A stretch of DNA of 64,000 nucleotides, from the NCBI RefSeq assembly GCF_934630535.1, contig NZ_CAKTVU010000011.1, forward strand, positions 7,522 through 71,521, written 5' to 3'. Under the pieces are notes generated by a model. It did not search any database and was not told the DNA's origin. It saw only the letters and a program-made list of their open reading frames with translations. A program made the translations under genes and the position numbers. Origin of the DNA: an uncultured Senegalimassilia sp. (lineage in GTDB: Bacteria > Actinomycetota > Coriobacteriia > Coriobacteriales > Eggerthellaceae). Below, piece by piece: positions 34,212 to 42,560 of this stretch (position 1 is the stretch's first letter; every line of letters starts with the position of its first letter).

Positions 34212-34823
34212 TTACGAGACCGCATCCTTCACGAACGCGAACACCGCATCGCAGCGCTCGCGCGTCTGCGCGACGAGCCGGTCGGCCTCGTCGCGGTAGC
34301 GTGCGGCGCGTTCGGCGTCGTCGATGGACGCCGCGTTAATGTACACGTTCAGGCTGGCGCCGTCCACCGCGGCTCGGGCGAACGCCACCGAAACGCCCGC
34401 ATCGCTGCAGGCCATGCGGCTGCCGTTGCGCGCCAGGAAATCGGCATGCTCCACGCACGCAGCGGCCGTGCGCATGATATCCAGCGGCACCTCGGTGGCG
34501 CCGATGAGGGCATCCTGGACGGCGGCCTGCTTCGCCGCAAGCTGCTCGGGGGTGTCCTTGGGCATGCGGTAGGCCGTCGCCAGCGGGCCGAAAGCCTCGG
34601 CGTCGGCGCCCACCAGCTCGAGCAGGCGCCCGCGCAGGTCCGCCAGCTTCTCCAAGCGCATGTACACTTCGGGTTCCACCTGGGCATACGTCTTCTTGCC
34701 CACGGTCAGGTTGCCCACCATGGACGCCAGCGCGCAGGCCAGCGCGCCGCAATATGCCGAGGCCCCGCCGCCGCCCGGCGTGGGGGCCGCCGAGGCAAGC
34801 TCCTCGACGAACGAAGTATCCAT
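34212..34823 (-). CDS. Formimino-THF cyclodeaminase family protein
   Basis: Cytoplasmic enzyme (203 residues) of the FTCD_C/FchA family, which makes 5,10-methenyl-THF from formimino-THF, or acts as methenyl-THF cyclohydrolase in clostridia. The family signature APTPGGGGASAYCGALACALA is near-perfect (positions about 12-32); the rest is all-helical. AAAGGAAG precedes ATG 34823. It stands between fhs and folD, so a cyclohydrolase role in the THF pathway is likely. Separated from fhs by an unusual 204-bp structured region. Confidence 0.9.
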   Translation of the reverse strand: MDTSFVEELASAAPTPGGGGASAYCGALACALASMVGNLTVGKKTYAQVEPEVYMRLEKLADLRGRLLELVGADAEAFGPLATAYRMPKDTPEQLAAKQAAVQDALIGATEVPLDIMRTAAACVEHADFLARNGSRMACSDAGVSVAFARAAVDGASLNVYINAASIDDAERAARYRDEADRLVAQTRERCDAVFAFVKDAVS

Positions 34824-34906
34824 ACGCTTCCTTTCCATCATCAACCGCACAAGCGGTCTGCAAGCTCGACGCCGAGGCCCAGCAACCCTACGAGCAGTTT
34901 ACCCAG

Positions 34907-35018
34907 CTGAGTGGCTGGGTGGTGTCCACAAAGCGAGTTCCGCACGACGCAAAAGCCCCAGTGGGGCTTTTGCCAAAGCAGGACTGTCTGAGCGACTGGA
35001 CACCACCCAGTCGCTCAG
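34907..35018. repeat. MITE-like element: 22-bp inverted ends around a terminator
   Basis: The ends 34907-34928 and 34997-35018 are inverted copies matching at 20 of 22 positions. The core holds the perfect 9-bp hairpin at 34951-34971. The right end also folds on itself (34988-34999 with 35007-35018, 12 bp perfect), and a 14-bp perfect part (34915-34928 with 34997-35010) competes with that fold. It sits between fhs and fchA. Either a tiny non-autonomous mobile element or a regulatory RNA; no target-site duplication was seen. Confidence 0.6.
34951..34971. terminator. Symmetric intrinsic terminator between fhs and fchA
   Basis: AAAAGCCCC-AGT-GGGGCTTTT: a 9-bp stem with a 3-base loop. A/T runs on both flanks let it work in either direction. 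For the leftward mRNA it would cut off fchA-folD from fhs unless read through. Confidence 0.85.
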
Positions 35019-35027
35019 CGTCCGGGA

Positions 35028-36716
35028 CTAGAACAGCCCCGTGATCTTACCGGTCTCGTCGACGTCGATCTTGAAGGCCGCGGGGCTCTTCCCCAGGCCC
35101 GGCATGGTCATGATGTTGCCGGTGAGCGCCACCACGAAGCCGGCGCCGGCGCTGACCTTGACGTCGCGCACGGTGATGCGGAAGCCGCGCGGCGCGCCCA
35201 GCTTCGTCTGATCGTCGCTGAAGCTGTACTGGGTCTTGGCCATGCACACGGGCATGTCGCCGAAGCCGAGCTTCTCCAGCTTCGCCAGCTCCTTGGCCGC
35301 CTTGGCCTCGAAGTTGACGCCGTCGGCGCGGTAAACGTTCTTGGCAACGGCCTCGATCTTCTCGCGCAGGCTCAGGTCATCGCCGTAGGAGAACTGGAAC
35401 GTGTCGGCGCTGCGGCCGGCCTCATCGCCGTTCTCGCACAGGCGCACGACCTCGTCGGCCAGCGCCAGGCCGCCCTCGCCGCCCTTGGCCCACACCTCGG
35501 ACAGGGCCACGTTCACGCCCAGCTCGCGGCACTTGTCCTCGACGAGCTTCAGCTCGGCCTCGGTGTCGGTGGGGAAGCGGTTGATGGCCACCACGCACGG
35601 CAGGTTGTACACGTTCGTGATGTTCTCCACGTGCTGCAGCAGGTTGGGCAGACCGGCCTCGAGCGCCTGCAGGTTCTCCTCGTTGAGCGCGTCCTTGGCC
35701 ACGCCGCCGTGGTTCTTGAGCGCGCGGACCGTTGCCACCACGACGACGGCGTCGGGCTTCAGGCCGGTCAGACGGCACTTGATGTCCAGGAACTTCTCCG
35801 CGCCCAGGTCGGCACCGAAGCCGGCCTCGGTGATGCAGTAGTCGCCCAGCGCGCGCGCCATCTGCGTGGCCATGATGGAGTTGCAGCCGTGCGCGATGTT
35901 GGCGAAGGGGCCGCCGTGCACGAACGCCGGCGTGCCCTCGAGCGTCTGCACGAGGTTGGGCTTGAGCGCGTCCTTGAGCAGCGCGGCCATGGCGCCCTCG
36001 GCGTGCAGGTCATGCGCGGTGACGGGCTGGTCGTCGAAGGTGTAGCCGACCACGATGCGGCCAAGGCGCTCCTTCAGGTCGGTGATGCTGGTGGCCAGGC
36101 AGAAGATGGCCATGATCTCGCTGGCCACGGTGATATCGAAGCCGTCCTCGCGCGGCACGCCGTTGGCCCTGCCGCCCAGGCCGCACACGATGTTGCGCAG
36201 CTGGCGGTCGTTCATGTCCACCACGCGCTTCCACGTGATCTTGCGGACGTCGATGCCCAGCTCGTTGCCGTTATGGATGTGGGCGTCGAGCAGCGCCGCG
36301 AGCAGGTTGTTGGCAGCACCGATGGCGTGGAAGTCGCCGGTGAAGTGCAGGTTGATGTCCTCCATGGGGATGACCTGGGCGTATCCGCCGCCCGCGGCAC
36401 CGCCCTTGATGCCGAACACAGGGCCCAGGCTGGGCTCGCGCAGCGCCACGACGGGGTTCTTGCCGCGCTTCTGCAGCGCGTCGGCCAGGCCCACCGTGGT
36501 AGTGGTCTTGCCCTCTCCGGCCGGCGTGGGGTTGATGGCCGTCACGAGCACCAGCTTGCCCGGCGCGTGCTCCTGATCGCGCAGCAGGTTGTAGTCCACC
36601 TTAGCCTTCGTGGTTCCGTACTGCTCCAGGTACTGCTCGGGCACACCCGCCTTCTGCGCGATGGCGCTGATGGGTTGCGGAGTCGCTGCCTGGGCGATTT
36701 CGATGTCGGTCAACAC
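35028..36716 (-). CDS. fhs: Formate-tetrahydrofolate ligase
   Basis: ATP-dependent ligase (562 residues) joining formate to THF, the first step of the folate methyl branch. The P-loop TPAGEGKTTTT is intact, as are EPSLGPVFGIKGGAAGGGYAQ and HFTGDFHAI regions and a C-terminal VSAGAGFVVALTG. GTG 36716 was chosen: AGAGG lies 7 bases before it and the upstream frame is Arg-rich noise. It lies upstream of fchA and folD on the same strand. With no CO dehydrogenase here, it may serve formate assimilation rather than acetogenesis. Confidence 0.95.
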   Translation of the reverse strand: MLTDIEIAQAATPQPISAIAQKAGVPEQYLEQYGTTKAKVDYNLLRDQEHAPGKLVLVTAINPTPAGEGKTTTTVGLADALQKRGKNPVVALREPSLGPVFGIKGGAAGGGYAQVIPMEDINLHFTGDFHAIGAANNLLAALLDAHIHNGNELGIDVRKITWKRVVDMNDRQLRNIVCGLGGRANGVPREDGFDITVASEIMAIFCLATSITDLKERLGRIVVGYTFDDQPVTAHDLHAEGAMAALLKDALKPNLVQTLEGTPAFVHGGPFANIAHGCNSIMATQMARALGDYCITEAGFGADLGAEKFLDIKCRLTGLKPDAVVVVATVRALKNHGGVAKDALNEENLQALEAGLPNLLQHVENITNVYNLPCVVAINRFPTDTEAELKLVEDKCRELGVNVALSEVWAKGGEGGLALADEVVRLCENGDEAGRSADTFQFSYGDDLSLREKIEAVAKNVYRADGVNFEAKAAKELAKLEKLGFGDMPVCMAKTQYSFSDDQTKLGAPRGFRITVRDVKVSAGAGFVVALTGNIMTMPGLGKSPAAFKIDVDETGKITGLF

Positions 36717-37052
36717 GTCGGGGCCTCTCTCTCGTCTGGATGCGGACGCGCCCCGTCCCTTTGCGAGGCGCATGAACGTAGGTGCCATTGTAGCGGCGGG
36801 CCTTGCCCGCCATCGAACCGCAACCGTTAAGAAACCTAGATTTCAAGGCAACGGCGAAAATGCGGTCAAATTTGTTGCAATTATGGAGAAGCAGGCGCGG
36901 GAAAGCGCCTTGCAGGGGGTTTCCAAGGCGCAACGGGGGCGCGAAACGCCGACAGAGGACCGCACGCAAGCCGCGCGGCGACCGGCGAACGCGCCCCGGG
37001 GCCGGCGGACGCCGCCAACGGCCCGGGGCGCAAGCGCGCCTTAGCCCAAGTC
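36717..37052. other. fhs leader and promoter region
   Basis: A 336-bp gap between coaX and fhs, both leftward. An AT-rich patch at 36830-36890 holds a weak minus-strand promoter: TTGACC (36870-36865), 17 bp, TTGAAA. Nearer fhs is a hairpin (36795-36801 with 36805-36811). No gene recognised; the part near coaX is very GC-rich. Confidence 0.4.
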
Positions 37053-37859
37053 TTAGTCGGGACGGCCGTACAAGCCGGTGGTGTCGTTTTCCATGAAGTT
37101 GTCGTAGACCAGGCGCAGGCCCTCGAGCGTCAGGTCCTGGTTCACATGCGTGATGGTGCGCGAAAGCGGCGCCACGCGGCGGGCCAATCCGCCGGTGGCC
37201 ACGACGGCCGCCTTGTAGCCGAGCTGCTCGAACATGCGGTTGACCAGGCCGTCGACGCGATCGGCCTCGCCGTAGACGATGCCCACCTGCATGGCCTGCG
37301 CGGTGTTGCGGCCGATGGAGGTGTGGGGGTTGACCAGGTCGATGGCTCCCAGCTTGGTGGCATGGCTGAACAGCGCGCGGGCGCTGGTGTCCACGCCGGG
37401 GGCGATGACGCCGCCGGCGAACGTGCCCTTCCCGTCGATCACCTCCATATTGGTGGCGGTGCCGAAATCGACCACGACCACGGGCGCCCCGTACAGCTTG
37501 TGGGCCGCCACGCAGTCGGCGATGCGGTCGGCGCCGATCTCGCGGGGGTTGGGGTAATCGCCGGCATCGAACAGCCCGGCGGCGTTCTCGGCGGTGCACA
37601 CCACCGCGCGCACGCCGATCATCTGCTTGGTCGCCTGCTGCCACGCGTCGGTGAGCGCCGGGACGACCGACGCCAGCGCCACGCCGCTGATGTCCTCGAA
37701 CGACACGCCCTCGGAGCTGAGCAGCGGGATGAGCTTCACGCGCAGCTCGTCGCACGTGTGCAGCTTGTTCGTGGCCACGCGCCAGCGGAAGCGCAGCTTC
37801 TTGTCCTCGTACACGCCCAACACGGTCTGGGTGTTTCCCACGTCTATTGCCAGCAGCAT
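37053..37859 (-). CDS. coaX: Type III pantothenate kinase
   Basis: Cytoplasmic kinase (268 residues) for the first step of coenzyme A synthesis. The ASKHA-fold motifs are DVGNTQTVLGVY (residues 6-17), GADRIADCVAAH, VVDFGTATNMEVID and GGVIAPGVDTS, all typical of CoaX. ATG 37859 has GAGGGGAG upstream and starts the conserved fold; the earlier in-frame ATG does not. It stands alone, diverging from the two-component system at 38262. Confidence 0.95.
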   Translation of the reverse strand: MLLAIDVGNTQTVLGVYEDKKLRFRWRVATNKLHTCDELRVKLIPLLSSEGVSFEDISGVALASVVPALTDAWQQATKQMIGVRAVVCTAENAAGLFDAGDYPNPREIGADRIADCVAAHKLYGAPVVVVDFGTATNMEVIDGKGTFAGGVIAPGVDTSARALFSHATKLGAIDLVNPHTSIGRNTAQAMQVGIVYGEADRVDGLVNRMFEQLGYKAAVVATGGLARRVAPLSRTITHVNQDLTLEGLRLVYDNFMENDTTGLYGRPD

Positions 37860-38261
37860 GGCGCCGCTCCCCTCGTTCTCAGGTTCCCCGCCGCAATGCA
37901 TCGCAACGGGGTCGATTTTTCCGTGCATCAGTATAACAGCAGGCTGCGATGCGGTTCGCGAACATGCGGGAAGCTTCCGGAATCATACCCGGCATGCACC
38001 CGCGCCGAGCGTTCGGGAACGGGATCGTCCGGCCGCCATGTCGGCCGGACGGATAGCGCTACGTCCCCGAGGTGTCCGAACCGGGCCGTTTTGCCCCGGG
38101 GAGGTAACGTGTTTTTGACGGGAAGGCCACTTGTCGCGCCGATGCGGGTATAGTTGTCGCAAGAACACGGAACGGCTGCCTTCCTGCGGCGCGGGGCGCT
38201 CGGCATCCTGCGCCCCGCGTACCGCACAAGCAGCTTTCGCAATGGAAAGAAGAGGCCCATC
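37860..38261. other. Divergent intergenic region, coaX / response regulator
   Basis: About 400 bp. It contains a 9-bp perfect hairpin (38027-38035 with 38042-38050), a TTGACG at 38115-38120 and a -10-like TATAGT at 38149-38154, but these two are too far apart to form one promoter. No gene was recognised. Confidence 0.4.
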
Positions 38262-38957
38262 ATGAACGAAACGCCTTCGCGCATCCTGGTCGTGGACGAC
38301 GAGCCCTCCATCACGGAGTTCGTCGGATACGCCCTGAAGAAGGAGGGCTTCCAGCCCGACGTCGTGGACAACGGCGAGGACGCGCTTGCAATGGCCCAGG
38401 AAAACGACTACGACCTGTTCGTCCTGGACATCATGCTACCCGGCATGGACGGCTACGAGCTGTGCCGCCGCCTGCGCACCAAAACGTCCGCGCCCGTGCT
38501 GTTCCTCTCGGCGCGCGACACCGAGCTGGACAAGGTGGTGGGGCTCGAGATCGGCGGCGACGACTACCTGGCCAAGCCCTTCGGCGTGCGCGAGCTCATC
38601 GCCCGCGTCCGCGCGCTGCTGCGCCGCAGCCAGGGCAACGAGCTCACGGCGAACAGCCACGCCATCACCGCCAGCGGCATCACGCTCGACGAGGACGCGC
38701 ACACCGCCACCGGCCCGGCCGGCGACATCGACCTGACGCCCCGCGAGTTCGAGCTGATGGCGTGCCTCATGAAGAACGCGGGCAAGGTGGTCTCGCGCGA
38801 GGAGCTGCTGCGCGACGCCTGGGGCTGGGAATACCTTACGGAAACCAAAACCGTGGACACCCACATCAAGCGCCTGCGTGATAAGATCGAGCAAGCCGGA
38901 TACGATCCCGGTCTTGTTGAAACAGTTCGCGGTTACGGATATAGGTTCAAGCTATAA
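38262..38957 (+). CDS. OmpR/PhoB-family response regulator
   Basis: Two-component regulator (231 residues) paired with the kinase just downstream. Receiver: acidic pair VDDE, phospho-acceptor D56 (FVLDIMLPG), Lys in LAKPF. Winged-helix domain near 130-231 ending VRGYGYRFKL. ATG 38262 has AGAGG about 8 bases upstream. The stop TAA overlaps the probable beginning of the kinase frame, so translation of the two is likely coupled. Targets unknown. Confidence 0.93.
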   Translation: MNETPSRILVVDDEPSITEFVGYALKKEGFQPDVVDNGEDALAMAQENDYDLFVLDIMLPGMDGYELCRRLRTKTSAPVLFLSARDTELDKVVGLEIGGDDYLAKPFGVRELIARVRALLRRSQGNELTANSHAITASGITLDEDAHTATGPAGDIDLTPREFELMACLMKNAGKVVSREELLRDAWGWEYLTETKTVDTHIKRLRDKIEQAGYDPGLVETVRGYGYRFKL

Positions 38958-39013
38958 AACGGCTGCAGACATATTTCGCGCTCCTGGCCACGCTGCTCAG
39001 CCTGCTCGCAGCG

Positions 39014-40018
39014 GTGGTGACGGCCGTCGTGTGCATGCTCGTGTACGACGCCTCCATAGCGATCCTGCTGACGCTGATCCCCATAGGCGTGGTCATCTTC
39101 TGCATCAGCCTGCTTATCGGGCACTTCCTGTCCGAGCCGCTCAGCGACCTGGCGAAGAAGACGGCGGCGTTCCGCAACGGCGCCCCCGTCACGTTCGAGC
39201 CCGACGGCCGCATGTACGAGGCCGACCTGCTGACCAGCGATTTCAAGCGCCTTGTGCAAACCACCACCCAGCAGCAGCACGACCTGGCCATCAAGGAACG
39301 CCGTCAAAACGAATTCATCAGCGACGTCGCGCACGAGCTGCGCACGCCGCTGACCGCCATCCGCGGCAACGCCGAGATGCTCGCCGACCCCGACCTGCCG
39401 CCCTCGCTGCACGATAAGTTCTGCGACATCATCGTGAACGAGAGCGAGCGCCTCAGCCGCTTGACGCACGACCTGCTCACCTTGCAGCGCATAGAAAGCT
39501 CGCCCATCCCTGAAACCATGCAGCGCGTGAACCTGCACGATCTGGCGAACAGCGTGGTCGACGCGTTGTCGCCCATCCTGCACGACCGCCAGGCGAACAC
39601 GAAGGTCTCGGGCGAGGCGCCCGATGTGCTGGGCAATCCCGACAGCTTGCGACAGGCCGTCACCAACCTGGTCGAGAACGCCAGCCGCTTCATCAAGCCC
39701 GGCGGGCATATCAGAGTCGAGCTGTTCGGCATGAACGGCAACTCCATCATCGCCGTGAAGGACGATGGCTGCGGCTTCGGCGATGTCGACCCGAAGCTGC
39801 TGTTCGACCGCTTCTACCGCACCGACGCCAGCCGAACGCGCGGCACGGGCGGCACGGGCCTAGGCCTTGCCATCGTGAAATCCATCGCCGAGGCGCATGA
39901 CGGCACCGTCGAGGCCGTCAACCTCCCCGAGGGCGGGGCGTGCTTCATGATCGCCATCCCCTCCATCCCCGCCGACATCTCGGTGAAGAAGCCCCATGGG
40001 AAGACCAAGGCCATCTAA
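39014..40018 (+). CDS. Sensor histidine kinase, start uncertain
   Basis: Membrane kinase of the preceding regulator. From the first GTG (39014) it is 334 residues. H107 (AHELRTP) is the phospho-site, followed by the N-box (NLVENASRF), DDGCGFG and GTGGTGLGLAI of the ATPase domain. The open frame continues upstream to 38942 without ATG or GTG. That part encodes TYFALLATLLSLLAA, a clear first membrane helix, so the true start is probably a rare codon at 38954 (ATA, with AGG 8 bases before) or 38963 (CTG). With it the protein has two helices joined by a very short loop, an intramembrane-sensing layout. Confidence 0.88.
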   Translation: MVTAVVCMLVYDASIAILLTLIPIGVVIFCISLLIGHFLSEPLSDLAKKTAAFRNGAPVTFEPDGRMYEADLLTSDFKRLVQTTTQQQHDLAIKERRQNEFISDVAHELRTPLTAIRGNAEMLADPDLPPSLHDKFCDIIVNESERLSRLTHDLLTLQRIESSPIPETMQRVNLHDLANSVVDALSPILHDRQANTKVSGEAPDVLGNPDSLRQAVTNLVENASRFIKPGGHIRVELFGMNGNSIIAVKDDGCGFGDVDPKLLFDRFYRTDASRTRGTGGTGLGLAIVKSIAEAHDGTVEAVNLPEGGACFMIAIPSIPADISVKKPHGKTKAI

Positions 40019-40288
40019 GGACAGCCCTGCTCATTAAGCCGATAGCCGGCAAACAAGCGGGCCGCTTCCGCAGGCGGTCCCAGCCCATCCGTCACATGCG
40101 CTTGCCGCTTCCGCCGGCTGAAGCGTCCCCAAGCCCCCAGGCATTTGATTCACCTGCGCATCGATTCCAGTGCAGGCAAGGGCTATGACGTGGGGATTCG
40201 CAGGGGCCAACGCATGCGATGCTATACTCGAACGCAATCGACACGCATCACTTCCGAGGCGCATCGCCTCGCATACCAAAGGAGCATC

Positions 40289-41401
40289 ATGGGTTGCACC
40301 ATCATCGGCTGCGGCAAGCAGCTGCCCGCACTTGACGTGCCAAACGAAGAGCTGACCAAACTGGTTGACACCACCGACGAGTGGATCTCCACGCGCACGG
40401 GCATTCTCTCCCGACGCGTTTGCGTGACCGAGGGCAACGTGGACATGGCCGAAGGCGCCGCACGCCAGGCGCTCGGCTGGGCAGACGGCGGCTATTCGCA
40501 GTGCAAGGTGGCTCCTGAGGACATCGACCTCGTCATCTACTCCACCATTTCGCCCGACGAGATGGTCCCCACCTGCGCCGCCGTGCTACGCAGGCGGTTG
40601 GGCCTGGTCAACGCCGCGGCGTTCGACATGAACGCCGCATGTACGGGCTTCATCTACGGCCTGACCATCGCCGAGTCCATGATGGCCGCAAGCGCCCCGA
40701 GCGCTGCAGGCGCAGCGGGCCGCAACCCCATCAGGCGCGCGTTGGTGGTCGGCGGCGAGCGACTGACCCGCGTCGTCGACTGGGCCGACCGTAACACGTG
40801 CGTGCTGTTCGGCGACGGCGCCGGCGCCGCCGTAGTGGAATGGGACGAGCGCAAACCCGGCATCCTGTCGTGGTTCATCAAAAACGACGACGACCACACC
40901 AACGCGCTCACCTGCCCCGCCTGCTTCGACGCGCCCCAGCCGTTCACGCCCGAAGGCGTCGACCCGAACGCATTGCAGCAAGCCGATCCCAGCATCGCCC
41001 TCATCGATGCCGAGCTCGACACCACGGAGCGCATCGCCGCCGGAGCTCCGCGCCAGGTCCTGAGCATGCACGGCCAGAAGGTGTTCAAGTTCGCCACCAG
41101 CGCCATGCCCGCCGCCATCGAGGAAGTGCTGCACCGTGCGAACCTGACCATCGACGACGTGCAGTTCATCGTGCCGCATCAGGCGAACCTGCGCATCATC
41201 AAGTACGCCGCCAAGCGCATGGGCCTGCCGCTCGAGCGCTTCCAGGTGTCCATCGCGCATCGCGGCAACTCGTCATCGGCATGCATCCCCATGACGCTGT
41301 GCGATGCGTACGAGAACGGAAGCATCCACCCCGGCGACAAGGTGGTGCTCGTAGGCTTCGGCGGCGGCTTCACCAGCGGCGCCGTGCTGTACGAGGCATA
41401 A
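40289..41401 (+). CDS. fabH: 3-oxoacyl-ACP synthase III (FabH/KAS III)
   Basis: Condensing enzyme (370 residues) starting fatty-acid chains from acetyl- or branched acyl-CoA and malonyl-ACP. The catalytic triad is visible: Cys in AACTGFIYGL, His in VPHQANLRI, Asn in HRGNSSSACIP. A ~50-residue insertion after GILSWFIKNDDD makes it longer than the usual ~320-330. AAAGGAG precedes ATG 40289; a -10-like TATACT lies at 40223-40228. No other fab gene is adjacent, so it may be a stand-alone copy with its own control, perhaps under the two-component system upstream (inference). Confidence 0.9.
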   Translation: MGCTIIGCGKQLPALDVPNEELTKLVDTTDEWISTRTGILSRRVCVTEGNVDMAEGAARQALGWADGGYSQCKVAPEDIDLVIYSTISPDEMVPTCAAVLRRRLGLVNAAAFDMNAACTGFIYGLTIAESMMAASAPSAAGAAGRNPIRRALVVGGERLTRVVDWADRNTCVLFGDGAGAAVVEWDERKPGILSWFIKNDDDHTNALTCPACFDAPQPFTPEGVDPNALQQADPSIALIDAELDTTERIAAGAPRQVLSMHGQKVFKFATSAMPAAIEEVLHRANLTIDDVQFIVPHQANLRIIKYAAKRMGLPLERFQVSIAHRGNSSSACIPMTLCDAYENGSIHPGDKVVLVGFGGGFTSGAVLYEA

Positions 41402-41578
41402 CAGCCCGCCGACCTCGGCTCTCCGACTCTGCGAGGGCAAGGCGGCGCAGCAGCCGCGAGGTCGTCCAGCAAGCCCGCGTGTGCGGGTGCGCCAAACCCC
41501 TCCTTTGCGCACCCGCACGCCCGACAGCCGGAAACCCCGTCCGCAAACCTTACGCCCCGCACCCTGCGCCAGAACGCG

Positions 41579-41604
41579 AAAAGGCCCGCTCATGCGGGCC
41601 TTTT
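41579..41604. terminator. Bidirectional terminator between fabH and bioY
   Basis: An 11-bp stem (41579-41589 with 41594-41604) with TCAT loop and A/T ends; serves both converging genes. Confidence 0.92.
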
Positions 41605-41631
41605 CGTTGTGCTTGGGATATGCTTAATCGC

Positions 41632-42225
41632 TTATGCGCGATGCCCCACGGCGGCGTTGACGGCGCGGGCGCAGATGACGGCCGCGACCAGCTTCGCCAG
41701 GTCGACCAGGATGAACGGCGCAACGCCGGCCGCGAAGGCGGCGGCGGGCGTCATAGACGCCACGGCCATCAGCTGAGCCCAGCCGCACACATAAGCGACG
41801 GCAAGGAACACCAGGCCGGTCAGGAAGTCGATCGCGAACGCACGGGCGCCCTTCGCCTGGCCATCGCGAGCCAGCACGGCCTTCAGGCCGAAGCGCACGG
41901 CCACGGCAAGGCCCACGCCCAGCAGGTAGCCCCACAGAAAGCCGCCGGTCGCACCGGCTAGAACGCCGATGCCGCCGCGCATGCCGCTGAACAAGGGCAC
42001 ACCCACGGCGCCCAGAACCAGGTACGCAGTGATGGCCGCAACGGCCTCTTTCGGCTGCAGCACCAGCACCATGAACGCCACGGCGAAGATCTGCAGCGTG
42101 AACGGCACGGGGCCCAGGGGCACCGTCACCCACGCCGATACCGCCGTGATGGCGACCGTCAATGCGACGAACGCGATCGAACGCGTGCGCGACCCGGCGG
42201 CCGTCTTCTTCTGAACCTGTTCCAC
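41632..42225 (-). CDS. bioY: BioY biotin transporter S-component
   Basis: Polytopic membrane protein (197 residues), substrate-binding unit of the ECF biotin transporter. BioY features: PLGPVPFTLQIFAV in the second helix region, then a GATGGFLWGYLLG motif and about six helices. GTG 42225 has GGAAGGGGAAG upstream. No EcfA/EcfT is adjacent, so it must use shared modules. A symmetric operator candidate lies about 95 bp upstream. The birA gene two genes away fits uptake and use of biotin in an organism that may not make it. Confidence 0.93.
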   Translation of the reverse strand: MEQVQKKTAAGSRTRSIAFVALTVAITAVSAWVTVPLGPVPFTLQIFAVAFMVLVLQPKEAVAAITAYLVLGAVGVPLFSGMRGGIGVLAGATGGFLWGYLLGVGLAVAVRFGLKAVLARDGQAKGARAFAIDFLTGLVFLAVAYVCGWAQLMAVASMTPAAAFAAGVAPFILVDLAKLVAAVICARAVNAAVGHRA

Positions 42226-42317
42226 AACTTCCCCTTCCTTGTCCTCCCGGTTCGCCCGGAAGGCCCATCCGCGACACCATCGCGGCGATCGTTGCGCCGA
42301 ACGCATCGATCCATTTC

Positions 42318-42341
42318 CTACAATTCACAGCGGAATTGTAG
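42318..42341 (-). promoter_or_regulatory. Inverted repeat over the bioY promoter
   Basis: A perfect 9-bp inverted repeat, CTACAATTC (42318-42326) and GAATTGTAG (42333-42341), spacer 6. On the minus strand the first arm holds TGC-TACAAT, an extended -10, so the dyad covers the promoter. Likely biotin-responsive operator. The local BirA lacks a DNA-binding domain, so another repressor would be needed. Confidence 0.6.
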
Positions 42342-42380
42342 CACGCGCACAATTTCCCTCGCCGGTTTTGGCCGCAAAAA

Positions 42381-42410
42381 AGCCTTGCAGCGCAAAATCG
42401 TTGCAAGGCT
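42381..42410 (-). terminator. Rho-independent terminator after the MATE gene
   Basis: A 9-bp stem (42381-42389 with 42402-42410), 12-base loop, then six T's on the minus strand. It lies 150 bp past the MATE stop, after a second 8-bp hairpin (42455-42462 with 42477-42484). Confidence 0.88.
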
Positions 42411-42560
42411 GAAACAAATGAGCTTACCGAAGCGAGCGCCATCAGCGGCAAGAAGAGGGCGCTACGCTCAAGCTGGGCGCCCTCGGGGAGGATGCGGACG
42501 GCGCCACCAGCAACGGCAATGGGGCGGCATATCCCCGATGAGCATTCGCCCTTCGCACCG

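Noticed and set aside
34860..35027. Tetrahydrofolate riboswitch before fchA
   Set aside because: The structured region lies among THF genes, but I could not fit the known THF aptamer fold; the symmetric inverted ends explain the pairing better.
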